NCBI RefSeq assembly: GCF_020907275.1
Contig: NZ_JAJJWI010000007.1
Coordinates: forward strand, 113,722-177,721
DNA: 64,000 bases
Reading direction: 5' to 3'
From: Pontibacter silvestris
GTDB taxonomy: Bacteria; Bacteroidota; Bacteroidia; Cytophagales; Hymenobacteraceae
The notes beneath the pieces were generated by a model. It was not told the DNA's origin. It saw only the letters and a list, made by a program, of their open reading frames with translations, and ran no database searches. Of this stretch, positions 54,541 through 62,771 are shown piece after piece (position 1 is the first letter of the stretch; each line of letters starts with the position of its first letter). Position numbers and translations under genes: made by a program.

Positions 54541-55365
54541 TTACCCGAAATACTTTTCTATGGAAATAGCCACACCATCATCGTAACTATTTAAGGTTAT
54601 TTCGTCTGCTACTGCTTTTACTTCTTCTTTGGCGTTGCCTACAGCTATGCCTTTGCCTACGGCTTTAAGCATATCTATGTCGTTATAGTTGTCGCCGAAG
54701 GCAATTACCTCTGACATAGGAATGTCGAATTGGTGTTTCAGGATAAGCTCTAGTGCTGTGGCTTTAGATATGGCTCTAGGTGCAATCTCCAGGTAGGTGT
54801 TTTTTGATCTGTAGATATGAAGCTGGGTGGAAAAGTTTTTAGTTAATGCTGCTTGCATGGCATCAATTTCATGCTCAGGGCCCATACACATAACTTTGTG
54901 TGCGCCTGATTGCGCCGCATGCCATTCGTCCAATACTGTATTTAATGATGTTATGCTGGGAGATACTTTTGTGACACGTGCTTCGCGTTCCGCCCATTGG
55001 TCTTGCTGAGGTGCATACCACTGGTCTTCAGCATATAAACTTATATGAAGATTGGTGCCTTTTGCCAGCTCCATTATTGCAAGGGCAACGGAGGCAGGAA
55101 TATGTACTGTATCAATTACTACAGGAGTAGTGGCTTCGCTTTCAAAAATAATAACATAGCCGCCGTTAAAGCAGATCATAGGGTGGTGCAGAATACCAAG
55201 TTCTTCTTGTAAATGGCGCATAGCACTTGGCATTCGGGAGGAGGCCAGAATAACCGGAATATGACTATCAAGGCTCTTGACAGCAGCTATTGTTCTGGTT
55301 GATAACTCTCTTTGACTGTTCAGTAAGGTACCGTCGATATCGGTACAAATGGCGCGGAATTTCAT
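54541..55365 (-). CDS. Cof-type HAD-IIB phosphatase
   Basis: 274 aa. Cytoplasmic phosphatase of the Cof/YbiV family, acting on sugar phosphates or pyridoxal phosphate. Motif I AICTDIDGTLLNS (near 5), motif II VILASSRMP (near 35), a C2B cap domain (about 85-195), then IAFGDNYNDIDMLKAVGKGIAVGNA (in pieces) as motifs III/IV. Substrate not predictable. Confidence 0.92.
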   Translation of the reverse strand: MKFRAICTDIDGTLLNSQRELSTRTIAAVKSLDSHIPVILASSRMPSAMRHLQEELGILHHPMICFNGGYVIIFESEATTPVVIDTVHIPASVALAIMELAKGTNLHISLYAEDQWYAPQQDQWAEREARVTKVSPSITSLNTVLDEWHAAQSGAHKVMCMGPEHEIDAMQAALTKNFSTQLHIYRSKNTYLEIAPRAISKATALELILKHQFDIPMSEVIAFGDNYNDIDMLKAVGKGIAVGNAKEEVKAVADEITLNSYDDGVAISIEKYFG

Positions 55366-55510
55366 CTGTTTTGTTTAACTCAACTATACAAGGCTGTTGC
55401 ACATGTGGCTCGTTCAGCCATAATTTAATTAAAGGTATGAAATTCTGAGGTCTTACTGCTTATAGAAGCTGCTTAAATAGCTTTAAATGATGTTATGTAT
55501 GTTAATGCGC

Positions 55511-55795
55511 TTACAGAAGGGTTGTTACTATTTGCTCCCACTCGTCGTCTAAAGAAATAGCTGGTCTTTTTTTGCTGGCTCTGTTATACCAGTAATCAGC
55601 GTTCCAGGTGTCGCCTTCTTTTCTATGAAGGTAGGCATGTATCCAGGCAGCGTTTTTATCCGGGATATCCTGTATCAGCTCGTGCGCTTTATTCCAGTCT
55701 GCCTTAGCGTCATGCCATAATGCTTTTAAATACACCGATGCATCTGCCGGAGGATTGTGCGTAGATAAACTTTTCTTAAAGTCTGCTAAATCCAT
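55511..55795 (-). CDS. Conserved small protein, tetratricopeptide-like
   Basis: 94 aa, soluble, helical, Trp/Ala-rich (WIHAYLHRKEGDTWNADYWY). No signal peptide. I have the impression that similar short proteins occur across Bacteroidota, but I know of no assigned function. Confidence 0.7.
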   Translation of the reverse strand: MDLADFKKSLSTHNPPADASVYLKALWHDAKADWNKAHELIQDIPDKNAAWIHAYLHRKEGDTWNADYWYNRASKKRPAISLDDEWEQIVTTLL

Positions 55796-55860
55796 AAGGT
55801 AAAATGAAAATGTTAGATAAATAACAGCCTTTAGTTTTTACTGTGGCCGTAGGTTCCTGT

Positions 55861-56432
55861 TTATGTGTTTGTGGTATATCGTTTATATAAGGTCGTAATT
55901 GTGACTGTTTTCCAGCCATCACTGGTGTAAAGTAGCTTAGAAATAATTACTTCAATCTGATCGTTATCTTCTATGGTAACTGCCTGAGGTAAAGGAAAAC
56001 GATCTAAACTAACAGTGGTATCCTCATTAGGAGTTATAAGAAGAGTATTAACAGTTTGATCAAATTTAAAATATCGCCCTACTGCCTGTAAAGCATAGTC
56101 TACAAATAATATGTCTCCTTCGGAAATATACTGCTCTGGCCAAAACTGAGTAAACAGAAAGGAATTCTCCGAATGCTTATTAGTTCTTCCATAAATGCGT
56201 AAATCCAACTCAGCATTGGGTAACTCTTCTATCTCCTCTAATAAATTGGTTGAGGCACGACCATCCATATTGATGTCAATAGCTTCGCTGCTGCTGGACC
56301 TAACAACCTTGTATTTACCGTGAAACCTTGCATGCAGTGCTGTAACATCTTCTGAAGGGGCAACATCAGCCTCTTTACAGCTTCTAAAGCTACTATGCCA
56401 ACAAGCTAGAATAATAGTATATGTGTTCTCAT
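55861..56432 (-). pseudogene. Lipoprotein of unknown function, single-base frameshift in signal peptide
   Basis: A start at 56432 reads MRTHILLF and then a TAG at 56408-56406. In the -1 neighbour frame the same DNA reads LACWHSSFRSCKEADVAPS and continues without a stop to 55861. One added base after TTC (near 56409) would give MRTHILLFLACWHSSFRSCK, with lipobox LFLAC and a total of about 190 aa. The mature part has no recognised family. Either a recent inactivation or a base missing in the sequence. Confidence 0.7.
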
Positions 56433-56500
56433 AGATTTGTCGTTTGCAGGTGCCGTTACTACTTATTACAGCTATTTTATTTAAATTACAGCTATTTTAT

Positions 56501-57097
56501 TTAAAGCCGCCTGCCTTTAGATAATACATAGCCAAACTGAGCACCTATAGCCGGATAAACCTGCCCGTAATCAAAATCGAAATCAGCAGCATACCCTAAG
56601 CCTAAGTGAAAGTTAAACAAAAACTTTTGCCCAAGCGGCCGTTGCATTCCCCAATGTATTTCGTTCAGAAGAGTTCTGTTTAAAGGATCTGCAAAGTTAT
56701 TCCATTCATTGCTGTTAAATACTCTTCTTGTGGTGTACGTTGCTTGAAAGGCTACATAGTTACCTGCATTATTTATAACTGACTTTGATTTAGAAAGTCG
56801 TTTAACCCGATTGTAGGTGTATTTAAACTCTGATCTGAAATAAGCAACAGGTTCGTTTATAATCCAGGAGCTATGGAAACCATCTGAATAAATATAGTAG
56901 CCGCCACCAAGTCCGGCACTCAGGTTAGCAGACCATTTATTATTGAAAGGAAGTTCATAACCTAATCCTATTCCTTGAAGTCCTAACTCAAGTTTGGTCA
57001 TACTTGTTAGTTCTGCAAATTCATCTACTTCAATAGATTGCGCAAATGCATGTAAACCAGATATCAAAAGAGCAATTAAAAGAAGGGTCTTCCTCAT
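56501..57097 (-). CDS. Secreted beta-barrel-like protein of unknown function
   Basis: 198 aa. Signal peptide MRKTLLLIALLISGLHAFA, then beta-strand-like segments with Gly and aromatic residues (LGLQGIGLGYELPFNNKWSA, then FKYTYNRVKRLSKSKSV). Looks like a small outer-membrane barrel of the type common in Bacteroidota. Sits between the broken lipoprotein and another lipoprotein, all minus strand. Confidence 0.75.
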   Translation of the reverse strand: MRKTLLLIALLISGLHAFAQSIEVDEFAELTSMTKLELGLQGIGLGYELPFNNKWSANLSAGLGGGYYIYSDGFHSSWIINEPVAYFRSEFKYTYNRVKRLSKSKSVINNAGNYVAFQATYTTRRVFNSNEWNNFADPLNRTLLNEIHWGMQRPLGQKFLFNFHLGLGYAADFDFDYGQVYPAIGAQFGYVLSKGRRL

Positions 57098-57155
57098 TTG
57101 TTAATAAAAATTTAGAGACAAGTTTACCTGTAAAGCACAGGTTGCGTGAAAAAAA

Positions 57156-57620
57156 TTACTCCTTTATAATCTGTATTTGCCGCTGGCCTTGGTTTGTGGT
57201 CCAGGCAGATTCTCCATTATACCACACCTCTGTGCAAATGGTGTTGTTGCCTTTAGTGTCGAAGAGGCAGTCTACAGTGTCTACTTCTGTATCTGAGAAC
57301 TCAATCAGAGTTCTGGATTTGCTATTCTCAATGTAGTCGCTTGGAGATAGTCCTAGAATTTCTTTACCGGAGTTGTCTGGATAAATGGAGAACATTTTTG
57401 GTTTGTCGAGATTACCCCGATACATTTTCTCCTTTTGCCCATGGTTAAGATAGTAAACTTGAATGTTTTCTTCTGTCAGCTCTTGTTGCTTCAGCCAGTT
57501 TTCTCCTTCTGCATTAGTGTAGGCTATAGCGATGCCAGTGTCTACAACAGTGCAGCAATCTGTGGTTTTGTCGCAGGCTGTAATTAGCAGCGGCAGTAAT
57601 AGGAGGTAAAGTGTTTTCAT
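57156..57620 (-). CDS. Lipoprotein of unknown function
   Basis: 154 aa. Signal MKTLYLLLLPLLITAC with Cys16; a CC pair follows in the early mature region (DKTTDCC). All-beta or mixed mature domain, no family recognised. Same direction as the neighbour barrel gene, 58 bp apart. Confidence 0.75.
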   Translation of the reverse strand: MKTLYLLLLPLLITACDKTTDCCTVVDTGIAIAYTNAEGENWLKQQELTEENIQVYYLNHGQKEKMYRGNLDKPKMFSIYPDNSGKEILGLSPSDYIENSKSRTLIEFSDTEVDTVDCLFDTKGNNTICTEVWYNGESAWTTNQGQRQIQIIKE

Positions 57621-57747
57621 ATCTGATATTTAAGTTTGGTGCAGGTTGAGTAGCCAGCAGGGGTAAAATTATAAGCTGTCATAAAAAGTATTCCTTTCAG
57701 GAATAAGATAAGGATAAATTATTAAAGTCTAATATTTTTGTTTATCA

Positions 57748-57784
57748 AAAAGCCTGCTGCAGAACAATTCTACAGCAGGCTTTT
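57748..57784 (-). terminator. Terminator after nth
   Basis: AAAAGCCTGCTG / CAGCAGGCTTTT stem with one internal mismatch and further AGAA/TTCT pairing; downstream A run reads as T on the minus strand. Confidence 0.8.
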
Positions 57785-57804
57785 CCTGTTCATGATTGCA
57801 GTAA

Positions 57805-58485
57805 CTATCCGCCTAATTTATTTTCTGGGTCATCCGGTATGTTAGGAAAATTCTTCTGGAAAAATTGGCAGAAATGGGTAAGAGGGCACTCTTCGCACTT
57901 TGGGCGGCGGGCAACACAAATATAGCGACCATGCAGAATAAGCCAGTGGTGAGCTTTCGAGATTAGGTCTTGCTGTAGGTTTGCTACCAGTTCTTTTTCT
58001 ACATCAAGTGGAGCTTTGGCTGTTTTAGCTACCAGACCTAATCGCTTGCTTACCCGGAACACATGCGTGTCTACGGCCATAGCCGGTTGGTTCCAGATAA
58101 CCGACACAATAACATTAGCTGTTTTGCGACCTACGCCTGGTAGTTTTACCAGTTCCTGCACGGTGCTAGGCACTTCTGAGTTAAACTGCTCTACCAACAT
58201 TTTGCCCAAGCCTGCCAAGTGCTTGGCCTTGTTGTTTGGGTACGATATGCTTTTAATGTATGGCAGAATCTCGTCAGGAGTGGCAGAAGCCAGGTGCTCC
58301 GGAGTAGGGTAAGCTTCGAAAAGGGCAGGCGTAACCATATTTACTCGTTTATCGGTACACTGCGCACTTAGCACTACAGCCAGTATCAGCTCGTATGGGT
58401 TTGAATAGGCTAGTTCGGTTTCAGGCTCTGGAAAATTATCGGTAAAATATTCTATCAGTAGTTTATAACGTTCTTTCTTGCGCAT
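57805..58485 (-). CDS. nth: Endonuclease III
   Basis: 226 aa. Removes oxidised pyrimidines; bifunctional glycosylase/AP lyase. HhH-GPD core with VKLPGVGRKTANVIVSVIWN (near 115, including catalytic Lys) and the Asp in AVDTHVFRVSKRLG (near 138). A [4Fe-4S] motif is in CVARRPKCEECPLTHFC (near 190-206). Normal length. Confidence 0.96.
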   Translation of the reverse strand: MRKKERYKLLIEYFTDNFPEPETELAYSNPYELILAVVLSAQCTDKRVNMVTPALFEAYPTPEHLASATPDEILPYIKSISYPNNKAKHLAGLGKMLVEQFNSEVPSTVQELVKLPGVGRKTANVIVSVIWNQPAMAVDTHVFRVSKRLGLVAKTAKAPLDVEKELVANLQQDLISKAHHWLILHGRYICVARRPKCEECPLTHFCQFFQKNFPNIPDDPENKLGG

Positions 58486-58769
58486 AAGAGTAGTACAGCC
58501 GTGTTAGAACTGTGTTGTTTAAAATGAGCTTTCACTGCCAAATTAGCGGTTTTATGTTAATGTGGTAAGTTATGACGAAAAAACATTTACTAAAGTCCGG
58601 AAGCAAAAGCTCATTAGCCTCTACAACCTTAATGTTTAGCTTTTTTATCAAAGCTATTTTATTGTTATAACTTAAACTATTAAATTGAGTAAAACACCCC
58701 TGCTATATGCTACTTTGCATAAGCATAGTCATAACCTGTTCCTGTAAAAAGAATATATAAGTTAGAGAG

Positions 58770-59206
58770 ATGTATCATATCATGTATGTTAGCACAGCTA
58801 CTGTACCAGTTAGTGATGAAGAGCTGAGAGCTATGGTTACCCAATACCGTAACAACAATAAACGGGATGGTATTACAGGCATTTTACTCTATAGTGGCGA
58901 TCATTTATTCAGGAGATAGAAGGAGAAGAAAGAGCTATAAAATTACTTTTTGAAAAAATAACGAAGGACTTTCATCATATTAACCTTATTAAGCTGGCGG
59001 ACGGAGAGATACATGAAAGGCTGTTTTCAGATTGGCTAATAGGTTTTAAAGTCATCTCAAAAGAAGAGTTTGCTCATTTTGAAGGATACACCAACCCAAC
59101 GAGTGAAAGTTTCTTGAACTCGCTTCCAGATAAAGATGAGGACTCCGTAGTAACTATTCTGAAGCAATTTGTAGAGCATAATATAAGGAGCATAAATACT
59201 ATTTAA
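58770..59206 (+). pseudogene. BLUF-domain blue-light sensor, single-base frameshift
   Basis: The first frame (58770-58919) gives MYHIMYVST and RNNNKRDGITGILLYSGDH, then stops. The next frame continues from 58904 with FIQEIEGEERAIKLLFEKI and FSDWLIGFKVI to a stop at 59204-59206. Adding one T at 58905 restores about 145 aa. In the joined protein the flavin-site residues fall at Tyr6, Asn30, Gln48 and Trp89, with the same spacing as AppA Tyr21/Asn45/Gln63/Trp104. The AppA Met106 position is Ile. Stand-alone BLUF with no output domain. Confidence 0.85.
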
Positions 59207-59238
59207 CACTTGCTGTAAAAGTGTTGATAGCAAAAACA

Positions 59239-59273
59239 AAAGCCCTAATGTTTTGCATGTACATTAGGGCTTT
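59239..59273. terminator. Bidirectional terminator
   Basis: Perfect 13-bp stem AAAGCCCTAATGT / ACATTAGGGCTTT with 9-nt loop between converging genes. Confidence 0.85.
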
Positions 59274-59292
59274 AGCAGGAGCCTGCAATCTG

Positions 59293-59523
59293 CTAAGACT
59301 GTAAGCTTAAGCTTCTCGAATAATTTATAATATTATTTACCGAGCGGTCCGTCGGAGCTTTCACCACACCATCAAGCAGGTGCTGAATTAGTAGCAATTC
59401 TGAGCAGCATTCTGCCAGCTCATCATCTTGCATTAGCGATTTCTCCAGTTGTTCGCACACATCTTCGGCCAATTCATCATAGACATACTGGATCAATTCA
59501 TTCTGAGTAGAGGTTTTTATCAT
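59293..59523 (-). CDS. Small acidic protein coupled to sigma factor gene
   Basis: 76 aa from ATG 59523. Begins MIKTSTQNELIQYVYDELAE; Glu/Asp/Leu-rich and helical, no membrane helix and no zinc-finger motif. Overlaps the 3' end of the ECF sigma gene by 26 bp, so translation is coupled. May be a cytosolic anti-sigma or sigma-binding protein (inference from position only). Confidence 0.7.
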   Translation of the reverse strand: MIKTSTQNELIQYVYDELAEDVCEQLEKSLMQDDELAECCSELLLIQHLLDGVVKAPTDRSVNNIINYSRSLSLQS

Positions 59524-60100
59524 AGACAATATTACTTTTTTGCATCTTTTTCCTCAGGTTAATAAGCGCGTAGCGCATACGACCCAAAGCCGTGTTGATG
59601 CTCACTCCAGTTGCCTCAGCTATCTCCTGAAAGCTCATGTCTGCGTAATGGCGCATCATAAGCACCTCACGCTGCGTTTGTGGCAGCGCCTGGATAAGCT
59701 CGCGCAAGCGGGCATGTGTATCCTCTTTTATTTGTAAAGACTCTACAGAGTCTTCAGCAAACGACAAAGTGTTAAACACATTATTCCCATCTTCCAGAGT
59801 GATAATCGGGCTTCGTTTCTCTTTACGGAAAAAGTCGATTGCCAAGTTATGGGCAATACGGCATATCCAGGAAGAGAATTTGCCTTCTTCGTTATAACGA
59901 CCGCTCTTCATTGTATGGACTGCTTTTATAAAAGTGTCCTGCAATAAATCTTCAGCCGTATACGAATCTTTTACAATCAGCAAGATCGTGGTGAATACTT
60001 TGTTCTTGTGTCTGTTTACTAGTTGTTCAAACGCATTTTCATTACCTGCGATATAGAGCGAGACTAAAGCAGAGTCGCTCAGCTGGGTAGTTGTATTCAT
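59498..60100 (-). CDS. ECF-type RNA polymerase sigma factor
   Basis: 200 aa. Region 2 shows FEQLVNRHKNKVFTTILLIV and AEDLLQDTFIKAVHTM (near 50), with the -10-binding helix FSSWICRIAHNLAIDFFRKE. Region 4 has LPQTQREVLMMRHYADMSFQ and a typical HTH, EIAEATGVSINTALGRMRYAL. Soluble, stand-alone ECF sigma of the Bacteroidota RpoE-like type. No transmembrane anti-sigma neighbour, only the small coupled gene. Confidence 0.93.
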   Translation of the reverse strand: MNTTTQLSDSALVSLYIAGNENAFEQLVNRHKNKVFTTILLIVKDSYTAEDLLQDTFIKAVHTMKSGRYNEEGKFSSWICRIAHNLAIDFFRKEKRSPIITLEDGNNVFNTLSFAEDSVESLQIKEDTHARLRELIQALPQTQREVLMMRHYADMSFQEIAEATGVSINTALGRMRYALINLRKKMQKSNIVYDKNLYSE

Positions 60101-60436
60101 CTTAAAGCTACATTAGGTTAAACGTAGAGCTTTATATCATATTGTTGCGTTTACTAGTTTGAACAAAGTTTTTTTAGAAGTGTAAATCAAATATAGGTAA
60201 AGCTTTCCTACTGTGCAATAGCTTTTGGTTTATCAAAATAAAAAATATTCAAATATTGTACCAACAGCATTTTTTTCTTCGTTAAAGGTTTCCTCAAAGC
60301 TTTGGATATGTTGAAGGTTTTTACAATAGAGGCTTTGGCAGCCATGTATTCTCTTTGAAAAAGTTTACTTTAAATAAAAGCTTCCTCAGCAGTTATGTTT
60401 TAAGCCAGCATATGGGCTCGGTGAGAACAGGTTCTT
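60101..60436. other. AT-rich intergenic region
   Basis: 336 bp between the sigma factor start and the truncated-haemoglobin stop. No frames with family features, no long stem, and no clean TAnnTTTG box. Confidence 0.5.
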
Positions 60437-60820
60437 TTATTGTTGATCGGTCACTATACTAAATAAGCCTAACTTCATCTGAAAAATGCGCGCAATGCTA
60501 CTTGCTCTGAATTTGGTGTCCTCGGCTTTTGGTCCTTTGAACAGTTTATCTACAGTACTAGTAAATAAACTGACCCAGCGGTTAAAATGAGTTTGCTCAA
60601 TAGGTAGTCTAAGGTGTTTCGGAAACGGCTGCCCCTTATAAGCCGTGCTTCCAAACAAAACTGAGCTCCAGAAGGTGTACATAACAGGCAGGTGACGTTC
60701 CCAGTTTACCTGGGCAAACTCGTTGAACACAGGCGCAAGCAGTTCATCGTTGTTTACGTTACTGTAAAATGTGTCAACCAAAAGCTTAATATCAGCTTCA
60801 TTCTCAATATCTTTAAACAT
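60437..60820 (-). CDS. Group III truncated haemoglobin
   Basis: 127 aa. Small haem protein of the TrHbIII (P) group, linked to NO/O2 chemistry. FYSNVNNDELLAPVFNEF, TFWSSVLFGSTAYKGQPF and HLRLPIEQTHFNRWVSLF (containing the proximal His) follow the family pattern. It lies 11 bp after the cupin gene in the same transcript. Normal length. Confidence 0.92.
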   Translation of the reverse strand: MFKDIENEADIKLLVDTFYSNVNNDELLAPVFNEFAQVNWERHLPVMYTFWSSVLFGSTAYKGQPFPKHLRLPIEQTHFNRWVSLFTSTVDKLFKGPKAEDTKFRASSIARIFQMKLGLFSIVTDQQ

Positions 60821-60831
60821 GTTTTTCTGTG

Positions 60832-61122
60832 TTATTTAAGCAGCACCATTTTAAAATTGGTTGCGGCTATTAAGCTGTGTAGTACATTGGCAGGTATGCG
60901 GAAAACCTGCCCCGCTTTTAAGGTTTGCGCAGCGCCATCAAGTACAAAGTTACATTCTCCTTCCAGTATAAGTATGAACACGTCTTGTTTTGCTTTATGT
61001 GCTTTAAGTTCCTGCCCTTCAGAAAAGGCAAAAATGATGGCTTTTTGCTTCTCGTTCTCTAAAATAGTTTTACTCTGAAAGTTTTCCTGATTATAACTTA
61101 TCTGACTTGCTATGTCTTCCAT
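60832..61122 (-). CDS. Cupin-domain protein
   Basis: 96 aa single small beta-barrel. KAHKAKQDVFILILEGECNF and GQVFRIPANVLHSLIA give the two cupin motifs, including His residues that could bind a metal. Co-transcribed with the truncated haemoglobin downstream. Similar small cupins are found with NO/low-oxygen response genes, consistent with the Fnr-like site upstream. Confidence 0.85.
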   Translation of the reverse strand: MEDIASQISYNQENFQSKTILENEKQKAIIFAFSEGQELKAHKAKQDVFILILEGECNFVLDGAAQTLKAGQVFRIPANVLHSLIAATNFKMVLLK

Positions 61123-61198
61123 TTTTCTTTGCTTTCTGAGTTCTCCAGTAGTTTTGCTTTCTACGAAGCAAGATTAGCCATAAAGATCGTCCGGAAAA

Positions 61199-61212
61199 AT
61201 GACATTTGTCAT
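61199..61212. promoter_or_regulatory. Fnr/Dnr-like palindromic operator (ATGAC-N4-GTCAT)
   Basis: 14-bp perfect inverted repeat ATGACATTTGTCAT, close to the Crp/Fnr-type TTGAC-N4-GTCAA. It lies 77 bp upstream of the cupin ATG. A near -7 box (TAATCTTG, 61176-61169, one mismatch) would put the operator centre about 41-44 bp upstream of the start site, where class II activators bind. Confidence 0.45.
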
Positions 61213-61278
61213 GCCTGTCAAAGTTTAAGAAGCCTTATCGTAAGATTGGTGCAGCGGTGTTAGAGAAACAGGCGGGCA

Positions 61279-61320
61279 TAAAAAATCCTTCGAAAGAGCT
61301 AAGGAATCTTACCGAAGGAT
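61279..61320 (-). terminator. Terminator after the 117-aa gene
   Basis: ATCCTTCG / CGAAGGAT 8-bp stem; on the minus strand it is followed by a run of T (the A run at 61280-61285). Confidence 0.75.
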
Positions 61321-61352
61321 GGGTTTACAATATAGCCGATCAAGCTTTTACT

Positions 61353-61706
61353 TTATTTTCTGCTGTAACCTTTAAGGCGGTTTAATATTAACAGCAGGCG
61401 CCGGTTAATTTCGCGCTCTTCCACTGGCGTACACTGTGCCGTAATATTGTGAGGCTTCTCCAGCTTTTTCTCTACTGATTTCAGGTGGTCCAGGTAGCAC
61501 TCTAGTGTGGTGCAGGAGATATTCTTCAGAGACGAGTCGAGATCATAATCTGTGCCCTTCTCTTGCTTATACTTGAGGTTTATGGCTTTATTGATCTCTG
61601 TATTAATCATTGTGGTTAGATCTGCATCTGTTGTGATTTCCTGCTGGTACACCTTTCTCTCAATGTTCTCCAGTAGACTTCTGATGTCCAGTTCTTTCAT
61701 ATACAA
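61353..61706 (-). CDS. Uncharacterised small protein
   Basis: 117 aa, soluble, Lys/Glu/Leu-rich helical protein with several Cys (SLKNISCTTLECYLDHLK). No family recognised. It has its own terminator, so probably expressed. Confidence 0.65.
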   Translation of the reverse strand: MYMKELDIRSLLENIERKVYQQEITTDADLTTMINTEINKAINLKYKQEKGTDYDLDSSLKNISCTTLECYLDHLKSVEKKLEKPHNITAQCTPVEEREINRRLLLILNRLKGYSRK

Positions 61707-62044
61707 GGTTTTTTTAGTGAATAGTTATAAATAAAAATAGTATAATTCAATTAACGCGTGTTTTAGCTAAGTGTTTATCAATAATAGTATGTTTAAAGTA
61801 ATGATAATGTCTATGTTTTAATCATAACATAAATGTAATATGTTAGCTACATTCTGTTTATGTCACAAGATGAATAACTGACTTGCGACTGCACAGAAAA
61901 ATGTTTCCTCCAAAAAAGTTATACCTTTAAATGTGCGGCGGTGTTACGGGATGAAGCAAAAAATATAAATATAGAAGTGTTACCAGTAGTTCATAATGGT
62001 AAAGCCTCGGGAAAATACGAAGGTTTAAGAATAACAAAAATAGC
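61707..62044. other. AT-rich stretch with a plus-strand open segment lacking a start
   Basis: A plus-strand frame from 61878 to a TGA at 62052-62054 has coding-like codons (for example EAKNINIEVLPVVHNGKASG) but no ATG/GTG near its beginning and ends inside the hairpin. It may be a gene remnant; otherwise nothing recognised. Confidence 0.35.
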
Positions 62045-62461
62045 TTACCAATGAGCACAATGCTTTGTGCCAATAAACACAAAGCATTGTGCTCATTGGT
62101 AAAAAGTTTATTGCCAGCTGATTGTTGAGCAGGATTGGAAGCTGCTGGCCTTTGTACAGTTGGGTAAGAACGTTTAGCTGCAGAGGCGAAAGCAGATATG
62201 CCATATAAAGGCTCTCATTTAGCGTTGCTTTTGCAACTGTTAGTAACTGGTCCTCAAACCAGCTTTTGTTAATTAAATTCGAATTGTTGCACAGTCGGTT
62301 ATCCTCTAGCCAGTAGTAAGATTTGTGCTCACCTGCCACATTTAGCCTTCCGCAAATTCAGAAAGTTCCACATTTCTCTTCCACCTACGGAAAAGTACGT
62401 CTGAGTCTGTCCGATAAGCAGTGCTTAGGAAAGGGAGTTCAACTTTATCTATAGTTTCCAT
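62025..62461 (-). pseudogene. Frameshifted gene of unknown function
   Basis: An ATG at 62461 reads METIDKVELPFLSTAYRTDS to a TAA at 62344-62342. The frame that would continue (AGEHKSYYWLEDNRL and ESLYMAYLLSPLQLNVL) runs to 62025. One extra base near 62347 would join the two as NVELSEFAERLNVAGEHKS. The C-terminal part is carried into a 25-bp inverted repeat, so the natural end may also be altered. No family recognised. Confidence 0.55.
62045..62102. repeat. Perfect 25-bp inverted repeat (hairpin)
   Basis: Arms 62045-62069 and 62078-62102, exact complements, 8-nt loop (CCAATAAA). No strong T tail. It lies across the 3' end of the broken gene and the end of a plus-strand open frame. Possible bidirectional terminator. 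Confidence 0.85.
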
Positions 62462-62771
62462 ATATATAGTGTTTAATATTTCTTTATCAGAGACATTAAA
62501 TATGTAGCCCTGTCAGATTACAGTACAACAGGATTAAAAAAGTGGTAGAATAGAATAATGGTAAGCGTGAAAATTTTAAAAGGAGTGCTATTTAATCAGC
62601 AACAGTTCGTACTACAGAAGTTACTGTAATGTGATATAACAAGGAATGCTTGCAAAGTGGTTTCTTAAGGTAAAGATAAAATTATTTATCGGGAGATTAA
62701 AAAAATCATCTGAAGACTTTGCTGTAGCTTTGTGGCAGAGTAGACTTTCGACTAGTAAAAATAAAATCTAA
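62462..62771. other. Intergenic region upstream of the MFS gene
   Basis: 310 bp, AT-rich. One TAnnTTTG box for the MFS gene; no other structure noted. Confidence 0.5.
62725..62732 (+). promoter_or_regulatory. -7 box for the MFS transporter (TAGCTTTG)
   Basis: TAnnTTTG match 39 nt upstream of the ATG. Confidence 0.45.

Noticed and set aside
61878-62054. Plus-strand open segment with coding-like codons
   Set aside because: No start codon in context and no recognised family; noted in the intergenic entry and not called as a gene.
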